From 2-12-FULL-40-12 sp964518135 (GTDB lineage: Bacteria; Patescibacteriota; Minisyncoccia; Minisyncoccales; 2-12-FULL-40-12), in NCBI GenBank assembly GCA_964518135.1, contig CAZFEY010000013.1:1-16651 (forward strand): a stretch of 16,651 nucleotides of DNA. The letters run 5' to 3'. The notes under the pieces are model-generated. The model saw only the letters and a list, made by a program, of their open reading frames with translations, had not been told where the DNA came from and ran no database searches. Both the position numbers and the translations under genes were made by a program. Of this stretch, positions 6,366 to 13,207 are shown one piece after another (position 1 is the stretch's first letter; each line of letters begins with the position of its first letter).

Positions 6366-7862
6366 ATGAATAGCATACCTAATAACCAGAAGGAGGCTTT
6401 TGTTTCAATTTTGAATCGGTTTTTGGCCTCGCCTGTCCCATTATTAATTTTGGGTTCAATCATCTCGGCTATCTACTTTAGAATTATGAAACTATCGGGG
6501 AATATTTTCCAAAAGGACCCGTATATATTTTTAGACTTATATCCACAGAAAAGCTTAGAAGCAGCATTTTACATATGGCTTATTTTCTTCTTGGTCGGTA
6601 TCGCTATTTGGATAGCAAATCAGCAAATTATTAGGTCTAGTATTGGAAAAAACCATTGGATTATAGTAGGAACGTTTTTCCTAATTTTCTCTGGAATATT
6701 AATAATGACAAATCCATTTTTTTCACAAGATATCTTCTGGAATTTGTCTCACGGAAAAATTCTCACGCAATATCATCAAAACCCATACACCACTACGCCA
6801 GAAAATTTTCCCGAAGACCCAGACCTTAATAGTTTATTTTGGAAAGATTTTCCGATGACGCATGGACCAATATGGATGTTTTTGATATCAATTCCCGTAA
6901 TGGTTTTTCCACACAGTCTAGCGCTACAACTTTTTACAATCCGGATAATATTATTTTTAGCCATGATCCTGTTTATCTATCTTGCTATTAATATAACGAA
7001 AAAAATTAATCCTAATAAAACATTCCTTACTTTTCTTGCATTGTCTTGGCAGCCATTAATTCTCATCAACACAATCAACGATGCACATAATGATATTTTG
7101 ATTGGTGGCGGTATATTAATTGGCCTCTATTTAATCTCCAAGTTGGAATACATAAAAGGTTTTATTTGGCTTTGGCTAATCGTTCTTATAAAATATGTTG
7201 CAATTCTACTAATCCCACTGGGAATGATGTTATTGTTCAAAAACCATGGCTGGAAGAAAACAATAAAAATTGGCCTCGAAGCGTCTTTAATATTCTTACT
7301 ATTAACACTAATATTCTATGCACCGTTCGGGTACAATAAAAATATTTTCGCTGGCCTAAGTAAGCAAGCCCACCTCTTTAATTATGAAACCTTATCTCCA
7401 CTACAATCTTTGTTAGCCACTACTGGATTCTCATTAGCGGGAATTAAAGGAAAAGATATATTACAAGACAGAAACAAACCCCAACAGTCAATACTAAGTT
7501 TTAACACTAAACAACCCTATGGCCTGATTGCATCTGCAACAAAGGCCTTAAGTATATTACTATTCGCGCTAGGATACCTTTGGTTAATTCTTAAATTGTC
7601 TTATCGTGATCAGAATTTCTTAAAAAAGGGTTGGTACGTTATAATGCTGTTCGTAGTTTCCATTCCTTCTTGGTTTATGAATTGGTATCTTATCTGGCTA
7701 ACACCATTGGCTACTATCTTGGGATTCCAATCGATAATAATCATGCTAGGATTCGGTTTAATAACGTATCCGTATCCCTATACGCCCAACACGCTATTGA
7801 TATTTTTAATCGGAGTAATATCGTATTTATTTATATCTATAAAAAGAGCAATGCGTCTTTAG
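6366..7862 (+). CDS. GT-C membrane glycosyltransferase, polyprenol-phosphate-mannose mannosyltransferase-like
   Basis: This integral membrane protein of 498 residues has about twelve hydrophobic segments. The first large extracytoplasmic loop carries D122 (FSQDIFWNLSHGK), then HQNPYTTTP (137-145) and THGPIW (165-170). A later loop reads INDAHNDILIGGG (237-249). The acidic loop-1 residue, NPY and HND motifs resemble the MptA/MptB and related GT-C families, which transfer mannose from polyprenyl-phosphate-mannose on the outer face of the membrane. Assignment to the GT-C superfamily is fairly secure; the sugar and acceptor are not. It follows the methyltransferase gene by 10 nt and is probably co-transcribed. 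It ends with TAG, and no clear + strand terminator is visible before the tRNA gene. Confidence 0.72.
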   Translation: MNSIPNNQKEAFVSILNRFLASPVPLLILGSIISAIYFRIMKLSGNIFQKDPYIFLDLYPQKSLEAAFYIWLIFFLVGIAIWIANQQIIRSSIGKNHWIIVGTFFLIFSGILIMTNPFFSQDIFWNLSHGKILTQYHQNPYTTTPENFPEDPDLNSLFWKDFPMTHGPIWMFLISIPVMVFPHSLALQLFTIRIILFLAMILFIYLAINITKKINPNKTFLTFLALSWQPLILINTINDAHNDILIGGGILIGLYLISKLEYIKGFIWLWLIVLIKYVAILLIPLGMMLLFKNHGWKKTIKIGLEASLIFLLLTLIFYAPFGYNKNIFAGLSKQAHLFNYETLSPLQSLLATTGFSLAGIKGKDILQDRNKPQQSILSFNTKQPYGLIASATKALSILLFALGYLWLILKLSYRDQNFLKKGWYVIMLFVVSIPSWFMNWYLIWLTPLATILGFQSIIIMLGFGLITYPYPYTPNTLLIFLIGVISYLFISIKRAMRL

Positions 7863-7956
7863 AAAAATATGACCTATAAAACGACACAACAAAACAACGC
7901 ATTTTATACGAGAACGATTGTAATTTTCGAAAAACAAATAGGAGTCTTTATGCTAA

Positions 7957-8038
7957 TGCCTCTGGCAGGACTCGAACCTGCAATCCTTTCGGAACAGCGT
8001 CCTAAGCGCTGCGTGTATTCCAATTCCACCACAGAGGC
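7957..8038 (-). tRNA. tRNA-Leu (anticodon UAG)
   Basis: Read on the - strand this is an 82-nt class II tRNA. The acceptor stem GCCTCTG/CAGAGGC is perfect, with discriminator A at 7957. The D arm holds GTGGAATTGG. The anticodon stem CAGCG/CGCTG has the loop CTTAGGA with anticodon TAG (complement at 8002-8004). A long variable arm is formed by TCC-GAAA-GGA, and the T arm is GCAGG-TTCGAGT-CCTGC. It reads CUA and probably other CUN leucine codons. The 3' CCA is not encoded (the next bases are TTA), so it must be added after transcription. It is flanked by protein genes and stands alone. Confidence 0.96.
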
Positions 8039-8093
8039 GCCCATGAAACACAATAAACACCGAAATTCATGCAAGCGCCTATCGCATAGCTCT

Positions 8094-8120
8094 ATAATAT
8101 ATTACTTTAAATTTATGCAA
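8094..8120 (-). promoter_or_regulatory. Candidate promoter for the tRNA-Leu gene
   Basis: On the - strand TTGCAT (8115-8120) and TATTAT (8094-8099) are separated by 15 nt, and the tRNA 5' end lies about 55 nt downstream. The spacer is short and the -35 match is weak, so this is tentative. The interval 8039-8153 otherwise shows no gene. Confidence 0.3.
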
Positions 8121-8153
8121 TTCGAAAGAGAATTACTCTTTGCAAGATGTGTG

Positions 8154-8196
8154 AAAAAGTAAAAAGAAGGATATTTTCTCCTTCTTTTTACTTTTT
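8154..8196. terminator. Strong intrinsic terminator at the end of the minus-strand pilin operon
   Basis: A perfect 18-bp stem pairs 8154-8171 with 8179-8196 (AAAAAGTAAAAAGAAGGA and its complement) around the 7-nt loop TATTTTC. On the - strand it ends in a run of T, 26 nt after the stop codon of the pilin-like gene at 8222. The arms are A/T-rich, so it would also give a T-tract on the + strand. It separates the - strand operon from the tRNA-Leu gene downstream. Confidence 0.85.
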
Positions 8197-8202
8197 GCAA
8201 AT

Positions 8203-8228
8203 AACAATTATTGATTATTGATTATTGC
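8203..8228. repeat. TTGATTA simple repeat at the pilin 3' end
   Basis: CAATTATTGATTATTGATTATTG is three near-perfect 7-bp units spanning the stop codon of the pilin-like gene (8222-8224). Its reverse complement is rich in CAATAATC and resembles the CAATTAAC/CAATCAAC run inside tsaD at 193-224. It may belong to the same dispersed simple-repeat family. Confidence 0.5.
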
Positions 8229-8539
8229 AATACGGTATTAACAAAAGCCACTAATCCTCTCGCCATGAAAGCTACGGCTACCCCGATTAAAGCATAGATT
8301 AAATAGTTTCTTGCTACACCAATCTTAGCGGCATCTCCGCCAGCAGTAACCCAGTAATAACCTCCAACTATGATAAAGAAGACGGCTAACATAAGAAGGA
8401 TTATAAAGGCCCAACCAGTGACATTACTAAATGCATTTTCAACGCCAACGTTCGGTAAATTTGACCAGTTCTGCGCTAATCCAAGCGTAGGCATAGACAA
8501 CAATCCAATCAAAAGAGATCCTAGTAATATTTTTTTCAT
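8222..8539 (-). CDS. Small type IV secretion-like pilin (TrbC/VirB2-like), copy 2
   Basis: This protein of 105 residues has a signal peptide (MKKILLGSLLIGLLSM, cleavage probably near residue 23 after LGLAQ). A short polar segment follows, then two transmembrane helices (about 43-63 and 78-100) joined by a loop with the motif GGYYWVTAGGD (59-69). This layout of signal peptide plus two hydrophobic helices with a TAGG turn matches the T4SS-pilin/TrbC-VirB2-like small membrane proteins often annotated in Patescibacteria. The related gene at 8612 lies 72 nt upstream on the same strand. No VirB4, VirD4 or other secretion gene is in the window, so use in a pilus, in DNA uptake or as a plain membrane protein is unproven. 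A strong terminator follows. Confidence 0.7.
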   Translation of the reverse strand: MKKILLGSLLIGLLSMPTLGLAQNWSNLPNVGVENAFSNVTGWAFIILLMLAVFFIIVGGYYWVTAGGDAAKIGVARNYLIYALIGVAVAFMARGLVAFVNTVLQ

Positions 8540-8581
8540 ATTTTTGAATAAATTTTATATTATTTCGACCTTTTCTATGAT

Positions 8582-8620
8582 AATTAAATACCTTGAAAAT
8601 CAAGCAACGAATTAAATACC
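8582..8620. repeat. 11-bp direct repeat flanking a small hairpin between the two pilin genes
   Basis: AATTAAATACC occurs at 8582-8592 and again at 8610-8620, where it covers the last codons and stop of the upstream pilin-like gene (LGI-stop on the - strand). Between them is the short hairpin CTTGA-AAA-TCAAG (8592-8604). The repeat may be a footprint of a small duplication. No function is evident. Confidence 0.45.
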
Positions 8621-8962
8621 AAGAATGGTTTCAATTAACTGAATGGCGCCCAACGATAACATGGTGATAGCTAGGCCGATTAATGTCCACATTATCATAG
8701 TCCGAGCGGTTCTTAATTGCTCTACATTCCCCCCTGCAGTAATAAAGTAAAACCCAGCAACAATAATCATTAAGGGAGATACCCATAGAGCCAAGTTGAA
8801 AATAACCGTAGCGATAAGAAGTATTACCCCAGGCAAGGTATCCGGACCTATCGGATTGGGAATAGAGATATTATTACCTTGCGCACCAACATAAGCAACA
8901 GGCCAGAACAATCCCCCTAATAATACCAAACAAACAGTCGTTCGTAAATTAAAAGATCTCAT
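8612..8962 (-). CDS. Small type IV secretion-like pilin (TrbC/VirB2-like), copy 1
   Basis: This 116-residue protein (from the start chosen here) has a signal peptide (MRSFNLRTTVCLVLLGGLFW, cleavage probably near residue 28, VGAQG). A Pro/Asn-rich linker follows (NNISIPNPIGPDTLPG), then two membrane helices around 47-70 and 87-110, with GFYFITAGGN (70-79) between them. The same TAGG turn occurs in the neighbouring gene, so the two are probably diverged duplicates. An upstream in-frame ATG at 8989, 3 nt after the methyltransferase stop, would add nine residues (MGLKEYHIL). The inner ATG is preferred because it gives a classical signal-peptide n-region and has AAGGA about 13 nt upstream. Function as a pilin subunit is inferred from family resemblance only. 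Confidence 0.7.
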   Translation of the reverse strand: MRSFNLRTTVCLVLLGGLFWPVAYVGAQGNNISIPNPIGPDTLPGVILLIATVIFNLALWVSPLMIIVAGFYFITAGGNVEQLRTARTMIMWTLIGLAITMLSLGAIQLIETILGI

Positions 8963-8992
8963 TAATATATGATATTCCTTCAACCCCATAAG

Positions 8993-9517
8993 TCAAGACT
9001 TTATTAACACCATACCAAAATGATGATGTCCAACCTCAATATTCTTACTTATACTAAAGCCAGTTCGTTCGGCAGTTTGCTTGATTTCATCTGGACTAAC
9101 ATTATCTTTCTCAGAGCCGATTGAAGACTCTGGTAGCCAGTCTACTATCAAAACCTTACCTCCCCGCTTTAAAAGATTATAAGCCTCTTTCAAAATAACC
9201 TCTTTCTTGTCTGACTGGAACAGAAGGTTAGTTATTAATATAAAATCGAGACTACCCTCACCTAATCTTGCCGATCTCAAATTTTCCACATTAGCGCAGA
9301 TGGTCTGAATATTCCAAACTTTTTCCAACTTCGCCTTACTTTTCAAGGCGGATAAAGGCTCTTCTAGAATATCTATAGCAAAAACCTTACCGCTTTTTAG
9401 TCTTTTCGCCAAGGGAATTGCCCACCCGCCAGAACCCGAGCCAAAATCAGCGGCAATCATATTTGGCAACAAATCTAGTTGATCTAAAACTTGGTTGGGA
9501 TTCAAGAAGGTATCCAT
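8993..9517 (-). CDS. UbiE-like class I SAM-dependent methyltransferase
   Basis: This soluble protein of 174 residues carries motif I ADFGSGSG (23-30), the acidic residue D49 in VFAIDI, LDFILITNLLFQ as the strand 4 region, and GGKVLIVDWLPES as strand 5. It is shorter than UbiE (about 250), and the substrate is unknown. The N-terminal MDTFLNPNQVLDQL resembles the FLNP-x-x-VL start of small UbiE-like methyltransferases. An in-frame ATG at 9532 would add MYNIF, but the bases there form TATAAT (9524-9529), a -10 box spaced for a leaderless mRNA beginning at 9517. The gene lies between gyrA and the two pilin-like genes on the same strand, and the next possible start codon is 3 nt after its TGA. The C-terminal GHHHFGMVLIK is also typical of this group. 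Confidence 0.85.
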   Translation of the reverse strand: MDTFLNPNQVLDQLDLLPNMIAADFGSGSGGWAIPLAKRLKSGKVFAIDILEEPLSALKSKAKLEKVWNIQTICANVENLRSARLGEGSLDFILITNLLFQSDKKEVILKEAYNLLKRGGKVLIVDWLPESSIGSEKDNVSPDEIKQTAERTGFSISKNIEVGHHHFGMVLIKS

Positions 9518-9523
9518 AAAAAT

Positions 9524-9529
9524 ATTATA
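9524..9529 (-). promoter_or_regulatory. Consensus -10 box giving a leaderless methyltransferase mRNA
   Basis: TATAAT on the - strand is followed by ATTTTT and then the ATG at 9517, the spacing at which transcription would begin on the start codon itself. No good -35 is seen at 16-18 nt and no Shine-Dalgarno is present. It lies in the short gap after the gyrA stop codon. Confidence 0.5.
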
Positions 9530-9550
9530 CAAAAGAAACAGCGTTTTAAG

Positions 9551-12070
9551 CTATAGGCAAGTTACTGAAACCACCTTGTCTCCGGAATCTAGCTTCATTA
9601 TCCTTACTCCTTGAGCAGAACGAGATAGTTTAGAAATAGAAGAAATTTTGGTTTTAATAACTTGTCCTTTTTGCGAAATAACTATAAGCTCATCTTCTTG
9701 TCCGGATAGAATTTTAGCGGCAACTATGTCGCCGGTTTTAGGGGTAACGTTAATTGCTTTAATACCACTTCCCCCTCTTCCTTGCGCTCTATACTCCTTA
9801 AGATCTGTTCTTTTACCAAAGCCGTTCTCCGCAACAATCAATAGGTAATTCTTCTCTTTCTGATGTTCATCACCCTTTAAAGTACTAATTACTTCCATCT
9901 CAACAATACCATCGCCTTTTTTCAGACGCATACCCTTAATGCCGGCCGCGGGTCTTCCCATATTTCTTATTGTTTTTTCCGCAAATCTAATTGACTGCCC
10001 CTTTTTGGTAACTAAAATAATCTCGTCTCGATCAGAGCTCTTGCAAACTTTTTGCAAAGCATCGCCCTTTTTTAACGTAATAGCTATTAAGCCTGACTTC
10101 CTGACATTCTCGAATTCAGACAAAATAGTTTTTTTGATAACGCCGTCGCGGGTAACCATCACCAGATTTTTATCCCCAGAATCATAATCTTCCTTAGCAA
10201 CCGGAATAAGAGTTAAAATTTTATCCTGCGGGGATATTTCTAGAAAATTCAACAACCCCCTACCCCTTGCAACTCTACTACCTTCTGGAATTTCGTAAGC
10301 CAAGGTTCTAAACACCTTGCCGGAATCAGTAAAAAACATTAAAGAATCGTGAGTTTTAGCTGATAAGAAATGAGCTACCGTATCGTCCTGCAACGTTTTC
10401 ATGCCCAACATTCCCTTACCGCCCCTCTTTTGCATTTTATAAGTCTTTGGATCAATCCTCTTGATATATCCCCCCTGTGTCAGCGTAATAATGGTTTCTT
10501 CTTGTGGAATAATATCTGTTTCTGCTATCTCGCCTAGTTTTTGTAAAACCACCTTGGTTCTTCTTTCGTCTCCAAAATTTTCTTTCATTTCCTTCAACTC
10601 CTTCTTGATAACACCCTTAACCAGCTTTGGACTATTAAGTACCTCTGTTAGTTCTTTAATTTTGGCCTTGATCTGCTTTAACTCGTCTTCTATTTTTTGT
10701 CTTTCCAGTTTTGCTAAAGCTGATAGTTTTGTTTCCAAAATCGCATTTGCCTGAATAGAAGTTAGTTTGAATTTTTTAATAAGGTTCTTCTCTGCGTCCT
10801 GTCTACTAGCTGAATTTTTGATTATCTTAATAACAGCATCTATGTTAGCCAAGCACTTATGCAAACCCTCCAATATATGAGCCCTCTCTTTTGCTTTCTC
10901 TAGCTCGTACTTTGTTCGTCTTGTAACTACTTCTTTTCTGTGTTCAAGAAAATGGTTCAATAGATCAGCCAAAGAAAGAACTTTTGGCTGAATACCATCA
11001 ACTAGCGCTATAAGATTTAAATGAAAAGTTTTTTGTAAGTCTGTAAATTTATAAAGAAAATTCAAGACTTTTTGCGGTAAAGCTTCCGACTTTAGATCGA
11101 TTACTATTCTTAAGCCCTCTCTATCTGATTCGTCTCTGATGTCTTTTATTCCTTCAATTTTTTTATCTTGAACAAGAGAAGCAAATTGTTCTAATAGGGC
11201 AGACTTTTGTGTTTGGAATGGAATTTCCGTAATCACAATTTGAGACTTACCACCTTTCTGCGATTCAACAATTTCAGCCTTGCCTCTGGTTAATATCGGG
11301 CCTTTCCCTTGAGAATAAGCTTCAATTATTGCTTTTTGGTCATAAATAATACCACCCGTTGGAAAATCGGGCCCCTTAATTATTTTAAACAGGTCCTCGG
11401 TCGTAACCTTTGGATTATCTATGCAAAAAATAAGAGCATCTACGACTTCTGAAAGGTTATGCGGCGGAATAACGGTTGCCATACCAACGGCAATACCCCA
11501 TGCGCCATTTAGTAGTAGCTGGGGCAGCGGCGATGGCAAAACTTTTGGCTCAACTCTTGTACTGTCGTAGTTGTCCATAAAATCAACTGTATTTTTGCTA
11601 ATATCTCTTAGCATTTCCTCTCCGATCTTTGACAGCTTCATTTCGCTATACCTCATTGCGGCGTATTCAGAAGGATCATCTATGGAACCGATATTTCCTT
11701 GTCCATGAATCAATGGATAACGCAAGGTAAAATCTTGGGCCATTCTAATTGCGGCGTCGTAAACCGCCTGATCTCCATGAGGATGATAACGCCCAAGGCA
11801 AGAACCAACAACGGTTGCTGATTTTCGGAATTTAGCGCCGGCAGTTAATCCGTCCTCAAACATTGCATATAAAATGCGGCGGTGGACAGGTTTTAGTCCG
11901 TCTCTAATGTCTGGCAAGGCACGAGCAATAATAACCGAAACAGCGTAGTCAATATATGACTCCGTCATTTCCTCCACGATGTCGCGCTGTTTTACATATC
12001 CAACTTCCCGTCCTTGGCGAGGCTCGTCTCCGGTGGCGGCATTGCTTTTTAATAACTTCTTATTTTTCAT
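9551..12070 (-). CDS. gyrA: DNA gyrase subunit A
   Basis: GyrA is the breakage-reunion subunit of gyrase, which introduces negative supercoils in an A2B2 complex with GyrB. The 839 residues contain the winged-helix CAP domain with GRYHPHGDQAVYD (93-105), catalytic Y141 (AAMRYSEMKLS), the IPPHN block and a coiled-coil with its hydrophobic end. A C-terminal beta-pinwheel follows, with six recognisable blades (TQGGYIKR, TDSGKVFR, TRDGVIKK, TKKGQSIR, AENGFGKR, SQKGQVIK). The GyrA box QKRGGKG (547-553) marks it as gyrase rather than topoisomerase IV. There is no acidic tail after blade six. The residue matching E. coli Ser83 is Gln101, while Asp87 is kept as Asp105. The gene follows a small membrane protein gene by 37 nt; a TATAAT at 12115-12120 inside that gene could be an internal -10, but no Shine-Dalgarno is evident. 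gyrB is not in the window. Confidence 0.97.
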   Translation of the reverse strand: MKNKKLLKSNAATGDEPRQGREVGYVKQRDIVEEMTESYIDYAVSVIIARALPDIRDGLKPVHRRILYAMFEDGLTAGAKFRKSATVVGSCLGRYHPHGDQAVYDAAIRMAQDFTLRYPLIHGQGNIGSIDDPSEYAAMRYSEMKLSKIGEEMLRDISKNTVDFMDNYDSTRVEPKVLPSPLPQLLLNGAWGIAVGMATVIPPHNLSEVVDALIFCIDNPKVTTEDLFKIIKGPDFPTGGIIYDQKAIIEAYSQGKGPILTRGKAEIVESQKGGKSQIVITEIPFQTQKSALLEQFASLVQDKKIEGIKDIRDESDREGLRIVIDLKSEALPQKVLNFLYKFTDLQKTFHLNLIALVDGIQPKVLSLADLLNHFLEHRKEVVTRRTKYELEKAKERAHILEGLHKCLANIDAVIKIIKNSASRQDAEKNLIKKFKLTSIQANAILETKLSALAKLERQKIEDELKQIKAKIKELTEVLNSPKLVKGVIKKELKEMKENFGDERRTKVVLQKLGEIAETDIIPQEETIITLTQGGYIKRIDPKTYKMQKRGGKGMLGMKTLQDDTVAHFLSAKTHDSLMFFTDSGKVFRTLAYEIPEGSRVARGRGLLNFLEISPQDKILTLIPVAKEDYDSGDKNLVMVTRDGVIKKTILSEFENVRKSGLIAITLKKGDALQKVCKSSDRDEIILVTKKGQSIRFAEKTIRNMGRPAAGIKGMRLKKGDGIVEMEVISTLKGDEHQKEKNYLLIVAENGFGKRTDLKEYRAQGRGGSGIKAINVTPKTGDIVAAKILSGQEDELIVISQKGQVIKTKISSISKLSRSAQGVRIMKLDSGDKVVSVTCL

Positions 12071-12107
12071 TTTTACTAATCAAGATTTAAATTTATCCTT
12101 TATATTC

Positions 12108-12437
12108 TTATTGAATTATATTTTCTGTGCCGTTTTCCGTGTTTCCTGTATCTCCTATTGCATCATTTAACTTTTTTAGCTCTTCCTCTGTTAACTCTGG
12201 AACTGTAATCTCTGGAAACTCTATCTTAGGAAAAGATCCTATTTCTTCTTGCAACTTAGGCACACCTATATTATTTAAAAAACCTCCTGATTCGAAATTT
12301 TTAAATCTTTCCCTTACACCATTAAGCCAAAATACCAAAAAGATTAGACCCAAAATAATAACTATCGCCCAAAGGATAACTTTTCTATTTCCTTCCGGTA
12401 AACTTCGCAGTTTTTCAATAAATTTATTAAAATTCAC
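12108..12437 (-). CDS. Single-span membrane protein of unknown function
   Basis: I do not recognise this family. The protein has 109 residues. A short basic N-terminus (FIEKLRSLPEGNRKV) leads into one strong transmembrane helix (about 19-39, ILWAIVIILGLIFLVFWL). An extracytoplasmic or cytoplasmic tail rich in Pro, Glu and Asn follows and ends polar (DTGNTENGTENIIQ). Positive charges before the helix favour an N-in orientation with the tail outside. It lies between an MBL-fold hydrolase gene (45-nt gap) and gyrA (37-nt gap) on the same strand, so it is probably co-transcribed. That the protein is real rests on its clean membrane-protein composition and its fit in the operon. A longer overlapping frame on the other strand looks like a shadow. 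Confidence 0.68.
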   Translation of the reverse strand: MNFNKFIEKLRSLPEGNRKVILWAIVIILGLIFLVFWLNGVRERFKNFESGGFLNNIGVPKLQEEIGSFPKIEFPEITVPELTEEELKKLNDAIGDTGNTENGTENIIQ

Positions 12438-12482
12438 TGGCGTTTTAAATTATTTATTTAACCGCGTAATTTATTATACAAG

Positions 12483-13151
12483 TTACGGCTTTAAAACAAC
12501 TATTCTTCTCCCATCTAACGATAAATCCTTGGATTTAATAGAGAGTTTATTTAAAATCTCGGCCTCTTTAACCCCCATTACTTTCAAAAAACTTTCTACT
12601 CCATCAAGCTTCACTTTTAACTTTGGCAAATGATAATGCGTTGGTATTACTACTTTTGGCTCGATCTGGGAAATAATATTTGAAGCCGTTTTGGCATCAA
12701 TAGTATAAGTTCCCCCAACAGGTATCATCAGAACATCAACATTTCCAATTGTATCAATCTGGCTTTCTGACAATTCTTTCTGGCCCAAATCTCCCAAATG
12801 GCATAACTTTAAATCCTCAATGTCTATCGTGTAAATAGTATTCTCCCCTCTTTCTTTCCCTTCTTTCTCGTCATGCCAAGAATGAATGCCTTGAATAAAA
12901 ACTCCTTTAACGTCGTATTCGCCAGGTCCATCTATAAAAAAAGGCGTTTGTCCGGATTGTGGAGAAAATACTGCCTCTTTATTGTTGTGATCATAATGGG
13001 AATGAGTCACCAAAAGCACATCGGCTTCCAATTTCGGAACCTTTAACCCTAACTGCTCATTAAACGGATCTATAACCAAAAAAACCTGGCCATTTTTTCC
13101 ATTTTGCGCAATCACTTGAAAACAAGATTGTCCTTTCCAAATAATCTGCAT
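12483..13151 (-). CDS. MBL-fold metal-dependent hydrolase (UlaG/COG2220-like)
   Basis: This soluble protein of 222 residues has a metallo-beta-lactamase fold. The Zn-binding motif is H50-S-H52-Y-D54-H55, preceded by VLLVTHSH, and further ligands are likely in CHLGDLG (H118, D121) and THYH (H172/H174). GGTYTID (146-152) followed by EPKVVIPTHY is characteristic of the COG2220 group that includes UlaG and the UPF0173 proteins. The protein begins MQIIWKGQSCFQV, matching the family's usual first strand, which supports this start. The natural substrate is unknown; UlaG is an L-ascorbate-6-phosphate lactonase, but most relatives are uncharacterised. It is followed by the small membrane protein and gyrA. 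Confidence 0.88.
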   Translation of the reverse strand: MQIIWKGQSCFQVIAQNGKNGQVFLVIDPFNEQLGLKVPKLEADVLLVTHSHYDHNNKEAVFSPQSGQTPFFIDGPGEYDVKGVFIQGIHSWHDEKEGKERGENTIYTIDIEDLKLCHLGDLGQKELSESQIDTIGNVDVLMIPVGGTYTIDAKTASNIISQIEPKVVIPTHYHLPKLKVKLDGVESFLKVMGVKEAEILNKLSIKSKDLSLDGRRIVVLKP

Positions 13152-13176
13152 ATCGATTATTTTTCAGATTACCATA

Positions 13177-13207
13177 ATTTTACACCTCGAACAACCCTAA
13201 ATTTCAA
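13177..13207 (-). promoter_or_regulatory. Weak candidate promoter upstream of the MBL-fold gene
   Basis: On the - strand TTGAAA (13202-13207, 5 of 6 matches to TTGACA) and TAAAAT (13177-13182) are separated by 19 nt, a little long. The -35 lies at the end of the preceding membrane protein gene. It would give a leader of about 20 nt for the MBL-TM-gyrA run. Confidence 0.3.

Noticed and set aside
7869..8162. A 97-codon + strand frame (with AGGAG before an inner ATG at 7951) reading PLAGLEPAIL
   Set aside because: It is the antisense of the tRNA-Leu gene; this LAGLEPA-type peptide is a well-known artefact of translating tRNA complements.
9648..10754. Several + strand frames of 66-97 codons opposite gyrA
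   Set aside because: Ser/Phe-rich shadow translations of the antisense of a strongly conserved gene.
12127..12633. A 168-codon + strand frame
   Set aside because: Ser/Phe/Pro-rich antisense shadow spanning the end of the MBL gene and the small membrane protein; the - strand products have coherent domain and membrane features.
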